Shown here: positions 25,685 to 36,121 of the stretch, piece after piece
Position numbering within the stretch: the first letter of the stretch is position 1
Layout of the letters: each line of letters begins with the position of its first letter
Source of the DNA: Sphingopyxis sp.
GTDB lineage: Bacteria; Pseudomonadota; Alphaproteobacteria; Sphingomonadales; Sphingomonadaceae
DNA length: 64,000 nucleotides
Reading direction: 5' to 3'
NCBI RefSeq assembly: GCF_016793825.1
Contig: NZ_JAEULM010000044.1
Location: 434,001 to 498,000, forward strand
Made by a program: the position numbers and the translations under genes
The notes under the pieces: generated by a model
The model's input: the letters and a program-made list of their open reading frames with translations, nothing else
Database searches by the model: none
Told to the model about the DNA's origin: nothing

Positions 25685-27496
25685 CTATTTCCTCCCGAAC
25701 AGTTTCTCGACATCGTCCATCGCCAGCTTCACCCATGTCGGCCGGCCGTGGTTGCACTGCCCCGAATGCGGCGTCACTTCCATCTGGCGCAGCAGCGCGT
25801 TCATTTCCGGCACGCTCAATGTCCGTCCTGCGCGTACCGAACCATGGCAAGCCATCGTCGCGGCGACAAGCTCCAGCCGTTCGGTCAGGCCGAGCGCGGC
25901 GTCATAACCCGCAAGGTCGTCGGCGATGTCCGTGACGAGCTTGCGACAGTCGATCGCGCCGAGCATCGCCGGCGTTGCCCGGACCATCACCGCCGCCGGT
26001 CCGAAGCGTTCGAGTTCGACGCCCAGCGCCGCGAGTTGCGGGGCGGCAGCCTCGAGGCGGTCGCACGCCGGTTCGTCGAGTTCGACGACCTCGGGAAGCA
26101 GCAGCCCCTGCGAAGGAACCGCCTGCCCGCCCATCCCGCGGCGCAATTGTTCCAGTACCAGCCGTTCGTGCGCCGCGTGCTGGTCGACGATGACAAGACC
26201 ATCCTCCGCCTCGGCGACGATATAGGTCCTGGCGATCTGCCCGCGCGCGATACCCAGCGGATGCTGTTCGACTTCGGGAGGCGGCGCGACCGCGACTTCG
26301 GCGCGGCCTGCCAGCGGCGCCGCCGACGCGAAGGGGACGAGACGGTCGTAGACGCGCGCCACATCGTCCGCGGGGGGAGCAATGTCGGTACCGAATAGAT
26401 GCACCGCAGGCTCGGTGCGGCGGCCAAACAGGAAACCCGTCGCGGGATCCGGGGCGACCGGTTCCTGCTGCCAGGCCGCAAGGGCCGCCTCGGCAGGGCG
26501 CTGGACACTGCGGAAACCCTGTTCGTCGAGCGCGCGGCGGAGACCGCCGACGATCATGCCGCGAATAAGCTGGGGATCGCGGAACCGGACTTCGGTCTTG
26601 GCAGGGTGGACGTTCACGTCGACCTCGGTCGTCGGCACGTCGAGAAACAGGGCGACGACGGGATGCCGATCGCGGGCCAAGAGGTCGGCATAGGCCCCGC
26701 GCAGCGCACCGACGAGCAGCCGGTCCTTCACCGGGCGTCCGTTGACGAACAGATATTGATGATCTGCGATGCCGCGATTGTAGGTCGGCAGGCTGATCAC
26801 GCCGCCAAGATGCACCTCGCCGCGGTCGAGATCGACGCCGATGCTGTTCGTGGCCAGTTCGCGCTGGGTCAATGCCGCGACGCGCGCCAGCCGATCCTGC
26901 CCGCCCTGCACGTCGAGCACGCGGCGCCCGTCATGTTCGACCACGAAGGCGATATCGGGCCGCGCCATCGCGAGCCGCCTCACGACGTCGAGGCAGGCGG
27001 CATATTCGCTGCGCCCACTGCGCAGGAACTTGCGCCGCGCGGGCACGCGCGCGAACAGATCCTCGACGACGACGCGCGTTCCCTTCGCCAGCGCAGCCGG
27101 GCCTTCGGCGGCAACCGCGCCATTGTCGACGACCCTCCTCCAGCCATCGCCGCCCGCCACCCGGCTTTCCAGCGTCAGCCGCGCGACGCTGGCGATCGAA
27201 GGCAGCGCCTCGCCGCGAAAGCCCAGCGTGGTCACGTCTTCGATCGCATCGTCAGGAAGCTTCGACGTCGCGTGCCGTTCGAGCGCCAGCGCCATGTCGG
27301 CGGCGGTCATCCCGCACCCGTCATCCTCGACTTCCAGCCGCGAAATTCCGCCTTCGGCGATTCGCACCGAAATGCGAGTCGCACCGGCGTCTATGGCGTT
27401 TTCAACCAGCTCCTTGAGCGCTGCGGCGGGTCTTTCAACCACTTCACCGGCTGCGATCCGATTTACGAGCTTTTCCGGCAGGCGGCGTATTGACAT
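25685..27496 (-). CDS. mutL: DNA mismatch repair protein MutL
   Basis: A 603-residue GHKL ATPase. The N-terminal motifs are IAAGEVVERPAAALKELVENAIDAGAT, VEDDGCGM, HATSKL and TLGFRGEAL. A transducer domain, a Pro/Ala-rich linker (about 320-410) and a C-terminal dimerisation domain with HAAHERL follow. The C-terminal ends with ACHGSVRAGRTLSVPEMNALLRQMEVTPHSGQCNHGRPTWV, which carries the CxH and GRP elements of the endonuclease-active type. It couples MutS recognition to strand incision and repair. It diverges from mreB. Confidence 0.95.
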   Translation of the reverse strand: MSIRRLPEKLVNRIAAGEVVERPAAALKELVENAIDAGATRISVRIAEGGISRLEVEDDGCGMTAADMALALERHATSKLPDDAIEDVTTLGFRGEALPSIASVARLTLESRVAGGDGWRRVVDNGAVAAEGPAALAKGTRVVVEDLFARVPARRKFLRSGRSEYAACLDVVRRLAMARPDIAFVVEHDGRRVLDVQGGQDRLARVAALTQRELATNSIGVDLDRGEVHLGGVISLPTYNRGIADHQYLFVNGRPVKDRLLVGALRGAYADLLARDRHPVVALFLDVPTTEVDVNVHPAKTEVRFRDPQLIRGMIVGGLRRALDEQGFRSVQRPAEAALAAWQQEPVAPDPATGFLFGRRTEPAVHLFGTDIAPPADDVARVYDRLVPFASAAPLAGRAEVAVAPPPEVEQHPLGIARGQIARTYIVAEAEDGLVIVDQHAAHERLVLEQLRRGMGGQAVPSQGLLLPEVVELDEPACDRLEAAAPQLAALGVELERFGPAAVMVRATPAMLGAIDCRKLVTDIADDLAGYDAALGLTERLELVAATMACHGSVRAGRTLSVPEMNALLRQMEVTPHSGQCNHGRPTWVKLAMDDVEKLFGRK

Positions 27497-27691
27497 AAAC
27501 GCTCTCCTAGCGCAGTCGGACGCAAATCGCGACCCACCCGCACAGCCTGATCATTTTGTCCAGCCAGCCCCTAGCGGACGAGCCGGAATCTCCCTCCCCG
27601 ATTGATGCTGTCGCCGGCCGGACACGCGGATGAAATCACGACTGGGGCGTGTCCGTCAGGGACGCAGCTTCGATGACAGGAAGCAGTATAG

Positions 27692-28738
<1,047 letters not shown>

Positions 28739-28755
28739 TACGCTAGGCCTGCATC

Positions 28756-29661
28756 ATGGTCCGCCCGGCACATCGGCGTCCGGGGCAATCCCGAAAGGCC
28801 CAGTACAGCCTGTTCGTCGCCTATGTCATCGCGGTGACAGGGGCGGTAGCGGGTTTGTTGCTGGCTGTCCTTTCGGTGGTCGATCCCGTGGGTTTCGCCC
28901 AGTTGCGCGTCGCCAGCCACGAGGTGACCGCGCCGATCGCGCGCGTCAGCCGTTCAGCGATCGGATCGATCTCGGGAATCGACGATGCCGTGTCGGCCTA
29001 TGTCGGTGCGGGGTCGCAGAACAGGCGCCTGCGCAAGGAACTGGCCGCAACGCGGCGGCAACTGGTGGCCACCAGTTCGCTGCAGGAAGAGAACCGCCAG
29101 CTCAAGGCGCTTTTGAAGCTGCAGGAAACCGACAAGACGGCGATCGCCAACGGCTATCTGCTGACCTCCACCTCGACGAGCAGCAAGCGGATCGCGCTGC
29201 TCAGCATCGGACGCAACCTCGGCGTCGCATCGGGGCAGCCCGTGCGCGGCGCCGACGGGCTGATCGGCCGCATCCTCGGATCGGGTCCGTCGGTGTCGCA
29301 GGTGCTGCTGATCACCGACATCGACAATATCGTCCCCGTTCGCCGCGCACGCGACGGCTTGCCTGCGCTGGCCTATGGCCGCGGCAACGGTGATCTCGAC
29401 ATCCGGACGCTCAATATCGCCAACAACCCGTTCAAGCCCGGCGACATTCTTGTCACCTCGGGTACCGGTGGCCTGTATCCGCCGAATATCCCGGTCGCGA
29501 TCGTCGTGCGCCGACAGGACGACGGCGCGCTTGCCCGCCCGCTCGCCGATCCGGCAAAGGTCGATGCAGTATCGGTGCTGCGCCCCTACACACCCGAAAA
29601 TGCCGAAGCCCAACTGGCGCCGGCCCCCGACGCCGTCCCGGAAGTCCCGAAGGCACCATGA
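28756..29661 (+). CDS. mreC: Rod shape-determining protein MreC
   Basis: A 301-residue periplasmic scaffold. A basic N-terminus, one membrane segment (about 15-38), a coiled coil (about 85-120: LRKELAATRRQLVATSSLQEENRQLKALLKL) and a C-terminal pair of beta barrels with the G-rich segments NLGVASGQPVRGADGLIGRI and ILVTSGTGGLYPPNIPVAIVV. It links PBP2, MreD and RodA. The tail is Pro/Ala-rich. The stop overlaps the mreD start. Confidence 0.93.
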   Translation: MVRPAHRRPGQSRKAQYSLFVAYVIAVTGAVAGLLLAVLSVVDPVGFAQLRVASHEVTAPIARVSRSAIGSISGIDDAVSAYVGAGSQNRRLRKELAATRRQLVATSSLQEENRQLKALLKLQETDKTAIANGYLLTSTSTSSKRIALLSIGRNLGVASGQPVRGADGLIGRILGSGPSVSQVLLITDIDNIVPVRRARDGLPALAYGRGNGDLDIRTLNIANNPFKPGDILVTSGTGGLYPPNIPVAIVVRRQDDGALARPLADPAKVDAVSVLRPYTPENAEAQLAPAPDAVPEVPKAP

Positions 29662-30179
29662 ACCAGAAGGGGCCGCGCCTTGGCGAACCGGCATCGCTGT
29701 GGCGGATGCGTCTGGTGCCGATCATCACCGTGATGCTTGCATCAGCGCTTCCGCTCATGCTCCCGCTTGTCGCGAGTTCCCCGGTATTGCCGCCGCTTGG
29801 CCTGTTGTTTTTTCTAAGCTGGCAGTTGCTGCGGACCGAAATGTGGCCGGTATGGGTCGGGCTGCCGCTCGGCCTGTGGGACGATCTGTTCAGCGGTGCG
29901 CCGATCGGTACCGCAGTCTGCCTGTGGACCGCAGCGAGCATCGCGATCGCATACGCCGCGCAGCGCATCTATTGGCGTGGCTTTTTCCACGATTGGGCGA
30001 TCGGGGCGTTGCTTGTCGCGATCATTCAGGCGCTCGCCGCGCTGCTCACGCACCCACATGCCTTGACTGGCCGCGTTGTGGCGCTCGTCGCGCCGCAGAT
30101 CATCGTTTCCATTCTCCTCGTCCCGCTCTTCCTTCGCCTCACCGGGAAGTTTGACAATTTCCGCCTGAAACGTCGATAA
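29658..30179 (+). CDS. mreD: Rod shape-determining protein MreD
   Basis: A 173-residue inner-membrane protein with about five hydrophobic segments. The segment LPLGLWDDLFSGAPIGTAVCLWTA is the conserved G-x-x-x-D-x-x-S-G-x-P-x-G region of the family. It overlaps mreC by 4 bases (ATGA) and is followed 11 bases later by mrdA. Loosely conserved but secure from context. Confidence 0.9.
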   Translation: MNQKGPRLGEPASLWRMRLVPIITVMLASALPLMLPLVASSPVLPPLGLLFFLSWQLLRTEMWPVWVGLPLGLWDDLFSGAPIGTAVCLWTAASIAIAYAAQRIYWRGFFHDWAIGALLVAIIQALAALLTHPHALTGRVVALVAPQIIVSILLVPLFLRLTGKFDNFRLKRR

Positions 30180-30190
30180 AACGCCCCCAC

Positions 30191-32098
30191 ATGTTCGGTA
30201 AGAAAAGCCCCCCCATTACCGAAGCCTGGCGAGGCTTCACCTTCACCCGCCGCGCACTCGTCGTCGGCGGGGCGCAGGCGGCGGTCGGCGTCGCCCTCGC
30301 GGCGCGGATGACCTATATCTCGGTCATCGACAACGAACGCTATGTCCTTGAATCGGAGAGCAACCGGGTCAATCTGACCCTTGTTCCCCCACGCCGCGGC
30401 TGGATCGTCGACCGACACGGCAAGGCGCTTGCCAACAATCGCGTATCGCTGCGCGTCGACATCATTCCCGATCGCCTGCACAATAAGGATCTGGTGCTCG
30501 GGCAGTTGAGGACGCTGCTGCGGCTCGACAATGACGCGATGGACCGCATCGAACGCGACCTCAAGGCCGCATCGGGCTTTCAACCGGTCGCGGTCGCCGA
30601 GGACATGACCGAGCAGGAATATAGCTCGATCCTCGTCCACCTGCCCGAACTTCCCGGCATCGCGCCACAACGCGGCTTCGCGCGCAATTACCCGACCGGC
30701 GCTGCGGTCGGCCACCTCATCGGCTATGTCGGCGCTCCGACCGCAGAGGAATATGAGAAGGTAAAGGACCCGCTCTACATCACCCCCGGCTACAAGACCG
30801 GCAAGGACGGGCTGGAGAAATATTTTCAGGAGATGCTGCGCGGCAAGCCTGGCGCCAAGCGCGTCGAGGTCACCGCGCGCGGCAAGGTGGTGCGTGAACT
30901 TTCGACCCAGCCCGATACGCAAGGCAAGACGGTCCATCTGACGATCGATGCCGACCTCCAGGAGTTCGTCGCCCGCCGCATGGGTCCAGAATCCGGCGCA
31001 GCGGTCGTCATCGATACGCTGACCGGCGACATCCTTGCCTTTGTTTCGATGCCGAGTTTCGATCCGAACAGCTTTTCCGACGGCATCAGCAATTCGGAAT
31101 ATAGCTGGCTGCGCGCGGACGATCACCAGCCGCTGATCAACAAGGCCACGCGCGGCCTTTACCCCCCGGGATCGACGCTGAAGCCGATGGCGGCCATCGC
31201 GGCGATCGATCATGGCATCGACCCCAGCGAACGCCACACGTGCATCGGCGGCTATCGGCTCGGGAGCCGCTTCTTCCGCTGCCTCGGTACCCATGGCAGC
31301 GTCGACATGCCCACCGCAATCATGAAAAGCTGCAACAGCTATTTCTATTGGGTCGCGCACCGGCTGGGGTATGATGCCATCGCGCCGACCGCACGACTGA
31401 CCGGCCTGGGCGAGGAGTTCCAGCTTGCCGGCAGCAACCAGCGCTTTGGCACCGTTCCCGACAGCGCGTGGAAGATGCGCAAATACGACCAGCCATGGTC
31501 AGCCTCGGATTCGCTGAATGCGGTGATCGGTCAGGGGTATGTCAGCGTGAATCCGCTGCAGCTCGCGGTCATGGCATCGCGCATCGCATCGGGTCGCAAG
31601 CTCTATCCGCGCCTCGTCAACCGGCATTTCAAGAGCGATCCCCTTCCCTTTTCCGCCGACGCGCTCGCAACCGCACGGCATGGCATGGATCTGGTCGTCA
31701 ACGGACCGGGGGGCACCGCCGGGCGCAGCCGCCTGCCGCTCGACGGCATCGCAATGGCGGGCAAGACCGGTACCGCGCAGGTCAGGGGTCTCAATACCGG
31801 CAACGGCAAAGGCGGGACATGGCGGTTCCGCGACCACGGTCTGTTCGTGTGCTTCTGCCCGGTGGACAACCCGCGCTACGCCGCTTCGGTCATCATTGAG
31901 CACGGCATGGGCGGCAGCCGCGCCGCCGCTCCGGTCGCCAAGGACATCTTTACGTTCATCTACGACCGCGAAAAGGGCATGGAAGCGCTCGAAACCTTCG
32001 AGGCCGGCTGGGGCGGCACCATCAAGGAGCGCATGGACCGCAGCTATGCCGCATGGAAGGCCGGCATCGCGGCGCCCGATCCGGGGCTGGCGCAATGA
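30191..32098 (+). CDS. mrdA: Penicillin-binding protein 2 (elongasome transpeptidase)
   Basis: A 635-residue class B PBP with one N-terminal membrane segment (about 17-37), the pedestal domain with PPRRGWIVDRHGKALANN and the transpeptidase domain. Active-site motifs: S-T-L-K in LYPPGSTLKPMA, S-C-N in MKSCNSYFY, and KTG in AGKTGTAQV. It cross-links new side-wall peptidoglycan with RodA. The stop overlaps the rodA start (ATGA). Confidence 0.96.
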   Translation: MFGKKSPPITEAWRGFTFTRRALVVGGAQAAVGVALAARMTYISVIDNERYVLESESNRVNLTLVPPRRGWIVDRHGKALANNRVSLRVDIIPDRLHNKDLVLGQLRTLLRLDNDAMDRIERDLKAASGFQPVAVAEDMTEQEYSSILVHLPELPGIAPQRGFARNYPTGAAVGHLIGYVGAPTAEEYEKVKDPLYITPGYKTGKDGLEKYFQEMLRGKPGAKRVEVTARGKVVRELSTQPDTQGKTVHLTIDADLQEFVARRMGPESGAAVVIDTLTGDILAFVSMPSFDPNSFSDGISNSEYSWLRADDHQPLINKATRGLYPPGSTLKPMAAIAAIDHGIDPSERHTCIGGYRLGSRFFRCLGTHGSVDMPTAIMKSCNSYFYWVAHRLGYDAIAPTARLTGLGEEFQLAGSNQRFGTVPDSAWKMRKYDQPWSASDSLNAVIGQGYVSVNPLQLAVMASRIASGRKLYPRLVNRHFKSDPLPFSADALATARHGMDLVVNGPGGTAGRSRLPLDGIAMAGKTGTAQVRGLNTGNGKGGTWRFRDHGLFVCFCPVDNPRYAASVIIEHGMGGSRAAAPVAKDIFTFIYDREKGMEALETFEAGWGGTIKERMDRSYAAWKAGIAAPDPGLAQ

Positions 32099-33201
32099 TC
32101 CCCGTTCCACCCGCCATTCAGCGCTTCCCCTGGAAGCTCATCGCGGTGCTGAGCGCCATCACCGGGTTCGGCCTGCTCGTGCTCTATTCGGCCGCGGGCG
32201 GCAACTGGTCGCCCTGGGCATGGCAACAGGGCGTGCGCTTTCTCGTGTTCCTCAGCGTCGCGCTGGTGATCGGGCGCTTTCCGATCCGGATCTTCGAGGA
32301 TTTTGCCTATCTCGGCTATCTGGGTGTCCTGTTTTTGCTGATCGCGGTCGAATTGCTCGGTTTCGTCGGTGGCGGCAGCCAGCGGTGGCTCAACCTCGGC
32401 TTCATGAACCTTCAGCCGTCGGAGTTGATGAAGGTCGCCATCGTCATCGCTCTGGCGCGCTTCTACACCCAGCTTCCACCGGGAAATACCCGCACATTCA
32501 CGGCATTGTGGCCAGCGCTGGCGGCGATCGGAACCCCGGCGGCGCTCGTGATGCTGCAACCCGACCTTGGCACCGCGCTCGCGATCTGCATTGGCGGCGT
32601 CGTCGTGATGTTCGTTGCCGGCCTGCCCTTCTGGTGGTTCGGTAGTGCCGCCGCCGCCGGGCTCGCCGCGCTGCCGATCCTCTTCTCGATGCTGCACGAC
32701 TATCAGCAGAAGCGCGTCCTGATCTTCCTCGACCCCGAAAGCGACCCCTTGGGCGCCGGCTACCACATCAGTCAGTCGAAGATCGCGATCGGTTCAGGCG
32801 GAATCGGCGGCAAGGGGTTCCTGAACGGCTCGCAAAGCCATCTCGACTATCTGCCCGAGGGGCATACGGACTTCATCTTCGCTACCATGGCAGAAGAATG
32901 GGGATTGATCGGCGGGTTGGGGCTGCTCTTTGCCTTCTTCCTGCTGCTTCGCTGGTCGACGCGCGTCGCGATCAAGGCGCGCACGCGCTTCGGCCAGCTC
33001 ACCGCCGCCGGGCTGACGATGACGATCTTTTTCTACATCGCGATCAATCTGTCGATGGTGATGGGAATGGCGCCCGTGGTCGGCATTCCGCTGCCGCTGT
33101 TTTCCTATGGTGGTTCGTCGATGCTGACGATCATGACCTGCGTCGGCATCATCCTGGCGATCGAGAACGACAGCAAAACCGGCACCCGCCGCTTTCACTG
33201 A
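32095..33201 (+). CDS. rodA: Peptidoglycan glycosyltransferase RodA
   Basis: A 368-residue SEDS polymerase with ten membrane segments. Conserved parts are GGGSQRWLNLGFMNLQPSELMKVAIV, ALVMLQPDLGTAL (the essential Asp), FLNGSQSHLDYLPEGHTDFIF (catalytic loop) and GIPLPLFSYGGSSML. It polymerises lipid II and works with PBP2 from the preceding gene, with which translation is coupled. It ends the elongasome operon. Confidence 0.96.
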   Translation: MIPVPPAIQRFPWKLIAVLSAITGFGLLVLYSAAGGNWSPWAWQQGVRFLVFLSVALVIGRFPIRIFEDFAYLGYLGVLFLLIAVELLGFVGGGSQRWLNLGFMNLQPSELMKVAIVIALARFYTQLPPGNTRTFTALWPALAAIGTPAALVMLQPDLGTALAICIGGVVVMFVAGLPFWWFGSAAAAGLAALPILFSMLHDYQQKRVLIFLDPESDPLGAGYHISQSKIAIGSGGIGGKGFLNGSQSHLDYLPEGHTDFIFATMAEEWGLIGGLGLLFAFFLLLRWSTRVAIKARTRFGQLTAAGLTMTIFFYIAINLSMVMGMAPVVGIPLPLFSYGGSSMLTIMTCVGIILAIENDSKTGTRRFH

Positions 33202-33314
33202 CAAAAAACTTGCGCCTGCCCATTGCCATCCCTGCAACACCATGATAGCGGGCCGCTCTCTTCACGAGACAGGGCACCACCCTCCCCTCGCAAAGAGTGC
33301 CGCAAACCGGCAGT

Positions 33315-33390
<76 letters not shown>

Positions 33391-33762
33391 TTTCATACCC
33401 GCTACAACAGATATTTGTTCGGGCACGAGCGATCCTGCATGCTGCCCATGAGCGCCTGATCTTGTCTTGCGGCGCGCTCCCCTCGCAAGTCATGGCGAGT
33501 GGTGACGGGATATAGGCGTGAGTGTCGAATATCCGTTCGCTTCGACTGCGATGCCAGATCACGCCCGATGGAAACCAGCCTTAGGCACTGCGGACAATGT
33601 CACCCGAAGAGAGCAAACAAAAGCGTCATTAAAGGGTCGCAGTCCCGTCGATCGGAGCGCGCCCCGCAAACTGCCGGATACATGCCGGTTTATTGAAGCT
33701 CTACTCATCATTTTCCGGATTTCCTCTTGTTTATCCTCTCCGAAACATGATTAGTGGGTTCG
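33391..33762. other. Gene-free stretch between tRNA-Lys and the LuxR-type regulator
   Basis: 372 bases with lower GC than the surroundings, particularly 33690-33760. Several short frames exist but none has a good ribosome-binding site or recognisable protein. The AT-rich end presumably holds the promoter of the regulator at 33763. No clear RNA gene, repeat or terminator was found. Confidence 0.5.
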
Positions 33763-34305
33763 ATGACGACGATGGAGCCAGGTGCTGGATTTTCTTCCCT
33801 GACCGACAAGCAGGCGGCGGTGCTCGATCTGCTGGCCGATGGCCGCACCTCAAAGGAGATTGCGACCGTTCTCGACCTCTCCGAATCCGCTGTCAATCGC
33901 CGTATCGAACTGTTGCGCACCCGCTTCGGCGGCATCACCCGGCTTGAGCTTGCCCGTCGTTATCGCGACTGGACCGTGACCGAAACCTCGCCGGAAACGG
34001 GCCTTGCGGGGGGTGTAGAAAGTGACAGGCAAAGTCTCCCTCTCGCCGCAATGGCCGTCAACGATCAGAAGCTGATCGAGGACGGCCAGAGTTCCGGGCT
34101 GGTATTCAGGGACTCGCTTGCGATTTCGGTCGATCAGTCTTGGAATCCCGCGACCGAACCGAAGGTTGTCCCCAGGGTGCTCGACGGCGAAGATGCCGTG
34201 CTGACCCGTGCTGCTGTCATCGCGATCATCCTTGTCGGGATCCTCGCGAGTCTTGTCCTCGGCCTCGCCGCCGCCGGATCGCTCACGGAAACGCTCGGAC
34301 GCTAA
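33763..34305 (+). CDS. LuxR-type HTH regulator with C-terminal membrane anchor
   Basis: A 180-residue protein. The N-terminal LuxR-type helix-turn-helix (about 10-65) reads SLTDKQAAVLDLLADGRTSKEIATVLDLSESAVNRRIELLRTRFG. A polar linker follows, and a single membrane segment near the end (AVIAIILVGILASLVLGLAAAG, about 149-170). There is no receiver or ligand domain. A DNA-binding head tethered to the membrane is found in several sphingomonad regulators. Signal and targets are unknown. The ribosome-binding site is weak; an in-frame GTG 9 bases earlier is possible. Confidence 0.75.
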   Translation: MTTMEPGAGFSSLTDKQAAVLDLLADGRTSKEIATVLDLSESAVNRRIELLRTRFGGITRLELARRYRDWTVTETSPETGLAGGVESDRQSLPLAAMAVNDQKLIEDGQSSGLVFRDSLAISVDQSWNPATEPKVVPRVLDGEDAVLTRAAVIAIILVGILASLVLGLAAAGSLTETLGR

Positions 34306-34327
34306 CCGCCCCTGCTCGACTGCAATG

Positions 34328-34348
34328 AGCCGGCGACGAGCGCCGGCT
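34328..34348. terminator. Hairpin downstream of the LuxR-type gene
   Basis: AGCCGGCG (34328-34335), loop ACGAG, CGCCGGCT (34341-34348), 22 bases after the stop. No T-run follows on the plus strand, so it is a weak terminator candidate. Confidence 0.4.
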
Positions 34349-34532
34349 GCGGGGAAAAACGATGATAGCCGCTGTTTCAGCTTCGAATATCCGCGACCTG
34401 ATTGATCCCGCCGACCCGGACAATGTCGGACACCCCCTGACGGCGACACGCCATCTTTCGTCAGGCATGGCGGCGCGGAATTTGCCGTCGCGCCGTACCT
34501 GACGCCGCCGCGACGCGAAGCGACCTTTCGAC

Positions 34533-35030
34533 ATGGGTTGGATGTGGATTTTCAGTACCGTCACGACGCTGCTGCTGGTCGCAGCGGCGCTTCGTTGGGG
34601 CGCCGGTCCGGAGCGCATCTGCGTCGCTGTCATCATCGCCACGAACGTCGGCGACCATATCTATCACTTCGTGGTCGCGCGCGACGCGATCTACACCTCG
34701 GTCGATATCGGTCACCTTGTTCCCGACCTGTTTGCCGCCGCCATCTTCACCGGCGTCGCGCTGCGGGCGAACCGGGTTTACCCTCTATGGATTTCCGCAT
34801 TCCAATTCGTCTCCGTCATTTCTCATTTCGTCCGCGAAGTCGACGGACATATGGGGATTCTGGCGTATGCGATGATGAACTACATGCCCGCCAACTTCAT
34901 CCTGCTGATCATGGCGGGGGGAATATGGGCACACGCGAGGCGCGAAAGGCGTTACGGGCCGTACCGGCAGTGGCGGACCTCATCGAACCCTTTGCCGGGG
35001 ACGTCGCCGAAATCGCCGCCGACCGGTTGA
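34533..35030 (+). CDS. Four-helix membrane protein of unknown function
   Basis: A 165-residue protein with hydrophobic segments at about 5-22, 29-50, 64-82 and 108-128. Polar residues TNVGDHIYHFVVARD and VSVISHFVREVDGHMG lie between them; the repeated His residues are notable. The C-terminal tail (HARRERRYGPYRQW) is basic. No family was recognised. The 3' end overlaps the RadC-like gene by about 106 bases in another frame, which leaves some doubt about the last residues. Confidence 0.6.
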   Translation: MGWMWIFSTVTTLLLVAAALRWGAGPERICVAVIIATNVGDHIYHFVVARDAIYTSVDIGHLVPDLFAAAIFTGVALRANRVYPLWISAFQFVSVISHFVREVDGHMGILAYAMMNYMPANFILLIMAGGIWAHARRERRYGPYRQWRTSSNPLPGTSPKSPPTG

Positions 35031-35554
35031 TCCGTCATTTCGGTACGCTCGCCCACGCACTCGCCGCCACGCCCGAACAACTGGCCAGCGCCCTCGAAGG
35101 CAATCGCCGTCTTGCGGTATCGATTGTCGCGGCGCGAACATTGTTCGAAGCCGGGCTGCGCGAGCGCGTATCGCGAGAGCCCGTGTCGGTCAGCAATCCC
35201 GCCTTCCGGAAATATCTGCGCTTCCTCATCGCCGGGTCGGCCACCGAGCGCCTGCACGCGACCTTTCTCGCGCGCGACTGCGGCTATATCGCCGACGAAC
35301 AAATCGCCGACGGCACCACGGGCGAGGTCCAGGCCAATTTGCGCCGACTGCTTGGCCGCGCCTTCGATCTTGGCGCGCACGGAATCATCCTTGCGCACAA
35401 CCACCCGTCGCAATCGGCCGAACCAAGCGTCGACGACATCGCACTGACGCGGACGATCGCACAGCTCACCAAATCCGTCGGCATCCAACTTCTCGATCAC
35501 CTGATCGTCGGCGGCAAGGACATCGTCAGCATGAGGCAAAGGGGACTGATATAA
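34925..35554 (+). CDS. RadC-family JAB/MPN-domain protein
   Basis: A 209-residue protein. The N-terminal part resembles the RadC helix-hairpin region (AADRLIRHFGTLAHALAATPEQLASALEGNRRLA). The JAB domain has FLARDCGYIADEQIADGTTGEVQANLRRLLGRAFDLGAHGIILAHNHPSQSAEPSVDD, giving the JAMM zinc motif H-x-H-P-x8-D. RadC proteins are widespread but have no firm function; the former repair role is disputed. A GGGGGG run before the ATG at 34925 serves as ribosome-binding site. The stop codon overlaps the next start. Confidence 0.85.
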   Translation: MGTREARKALRAVPAVADLIEPFAGDVAEIAADRLIRHFGTLAHALAATPEQLASALEGNRRLAVSIVAARTLFEAGLRERVSREPVSVSNPAFRKYLRFLIAGSATERLHATFLARDCGYIADEQIADGTTGEVQANLRRLLGRAFDLGAHGIILAHNHPSQSAEPSVDDIALTRTIAQLTKSVGIQLLDHLIVGGKDIVSMRQRGLI

Positions 35555-36012
35555 TGGGTCAACAGACATCCCAGCAGATGGACACGACACTGGACGCGCC
35601 ACCGCGCACCGCCAATGCGCCTCCACTGCAGTCCGGAGGTGAAATCGATGAAAGCCGGCTCGCGGCGGTAGCGCAGGCGGAATATGCCGGGCGGCGGCGG
35701 CGCGACGGATTATTCCCTTCGGGTATCTTCGCCGAACCGGCGTGGGATATGTTGCTGGATCTTTACATCCAGGAGCATCTGAAGCGCCCGGTGAGCATCC
35801 ACAGCCTGTGCATCGCGGCGGCCGTTCCCCCAACCACGGCGCTGCGCTGGATCGGCAGGCTGGTCGATTGCGGCCTGATGACGCGCGAGCCATCGCAGCG
35901 TGACAATCGGGTCGTCCATGTCGCGCTGACGGCCACCGGGCGCAGCGAAATGGTGCAATATCTGCGTAGCCGGCTTGCGTCGAATGACGCCGGGCAAACG
36001 CGGGGAGGCTGA
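35554..36012 (+). CDS. MarR-like winged-helix protein
   Basis: A 152-residue protein. Residues about 60-145 look like a winged helix: WDMLLDLYIQEHLKRPVSIHSLCIAAAVPPTTALRWIGRLVDCGLMTREPSQRDNRVVHVALTATGRSEM. This has the recognition helix PTTALRWIGRL and the MarR-like wing RDNRVVHVALT. The N-terminus (about 1-45) is polar and probably disordered. It shares one base with the RadC-like stop. Possible repressor of its own operon or of the acyl-CoA dehydrogenase downstream; the target is not shown. Confidence 0.75.
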   Translation: MGQQTSQQMDTTLDAPPRTANAPPLQSGGEIDESRLAAVAQAEYAGRRRRDGLFPSGIFAEPAWDMLLDLYIQEHLKRPVSIHSLCIAAAVPPTTALRWIGRLVDCGLMTREPSQRDNRVVHVALTATGRSEMVQYLRSRLASNDAGQTRGG

Positions 36013-36121
36013 CGCCGCCCTCACAGGCTCCATCGGTCGGTGCTGGATTGCCGCTTGCCGCGTCGCACAGCACCGCTAAGGGCAATGGCATATTGCCGTT
36101 GCACGACAGGACAGGAGCCAT

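Noticed and set aside
33518-33754. Possible 78-residue protein in the gap after tRNA-Lys
   Set aside because: No good ribosome-binding site and no resemblance to a folded protein; composition is like random sequence.
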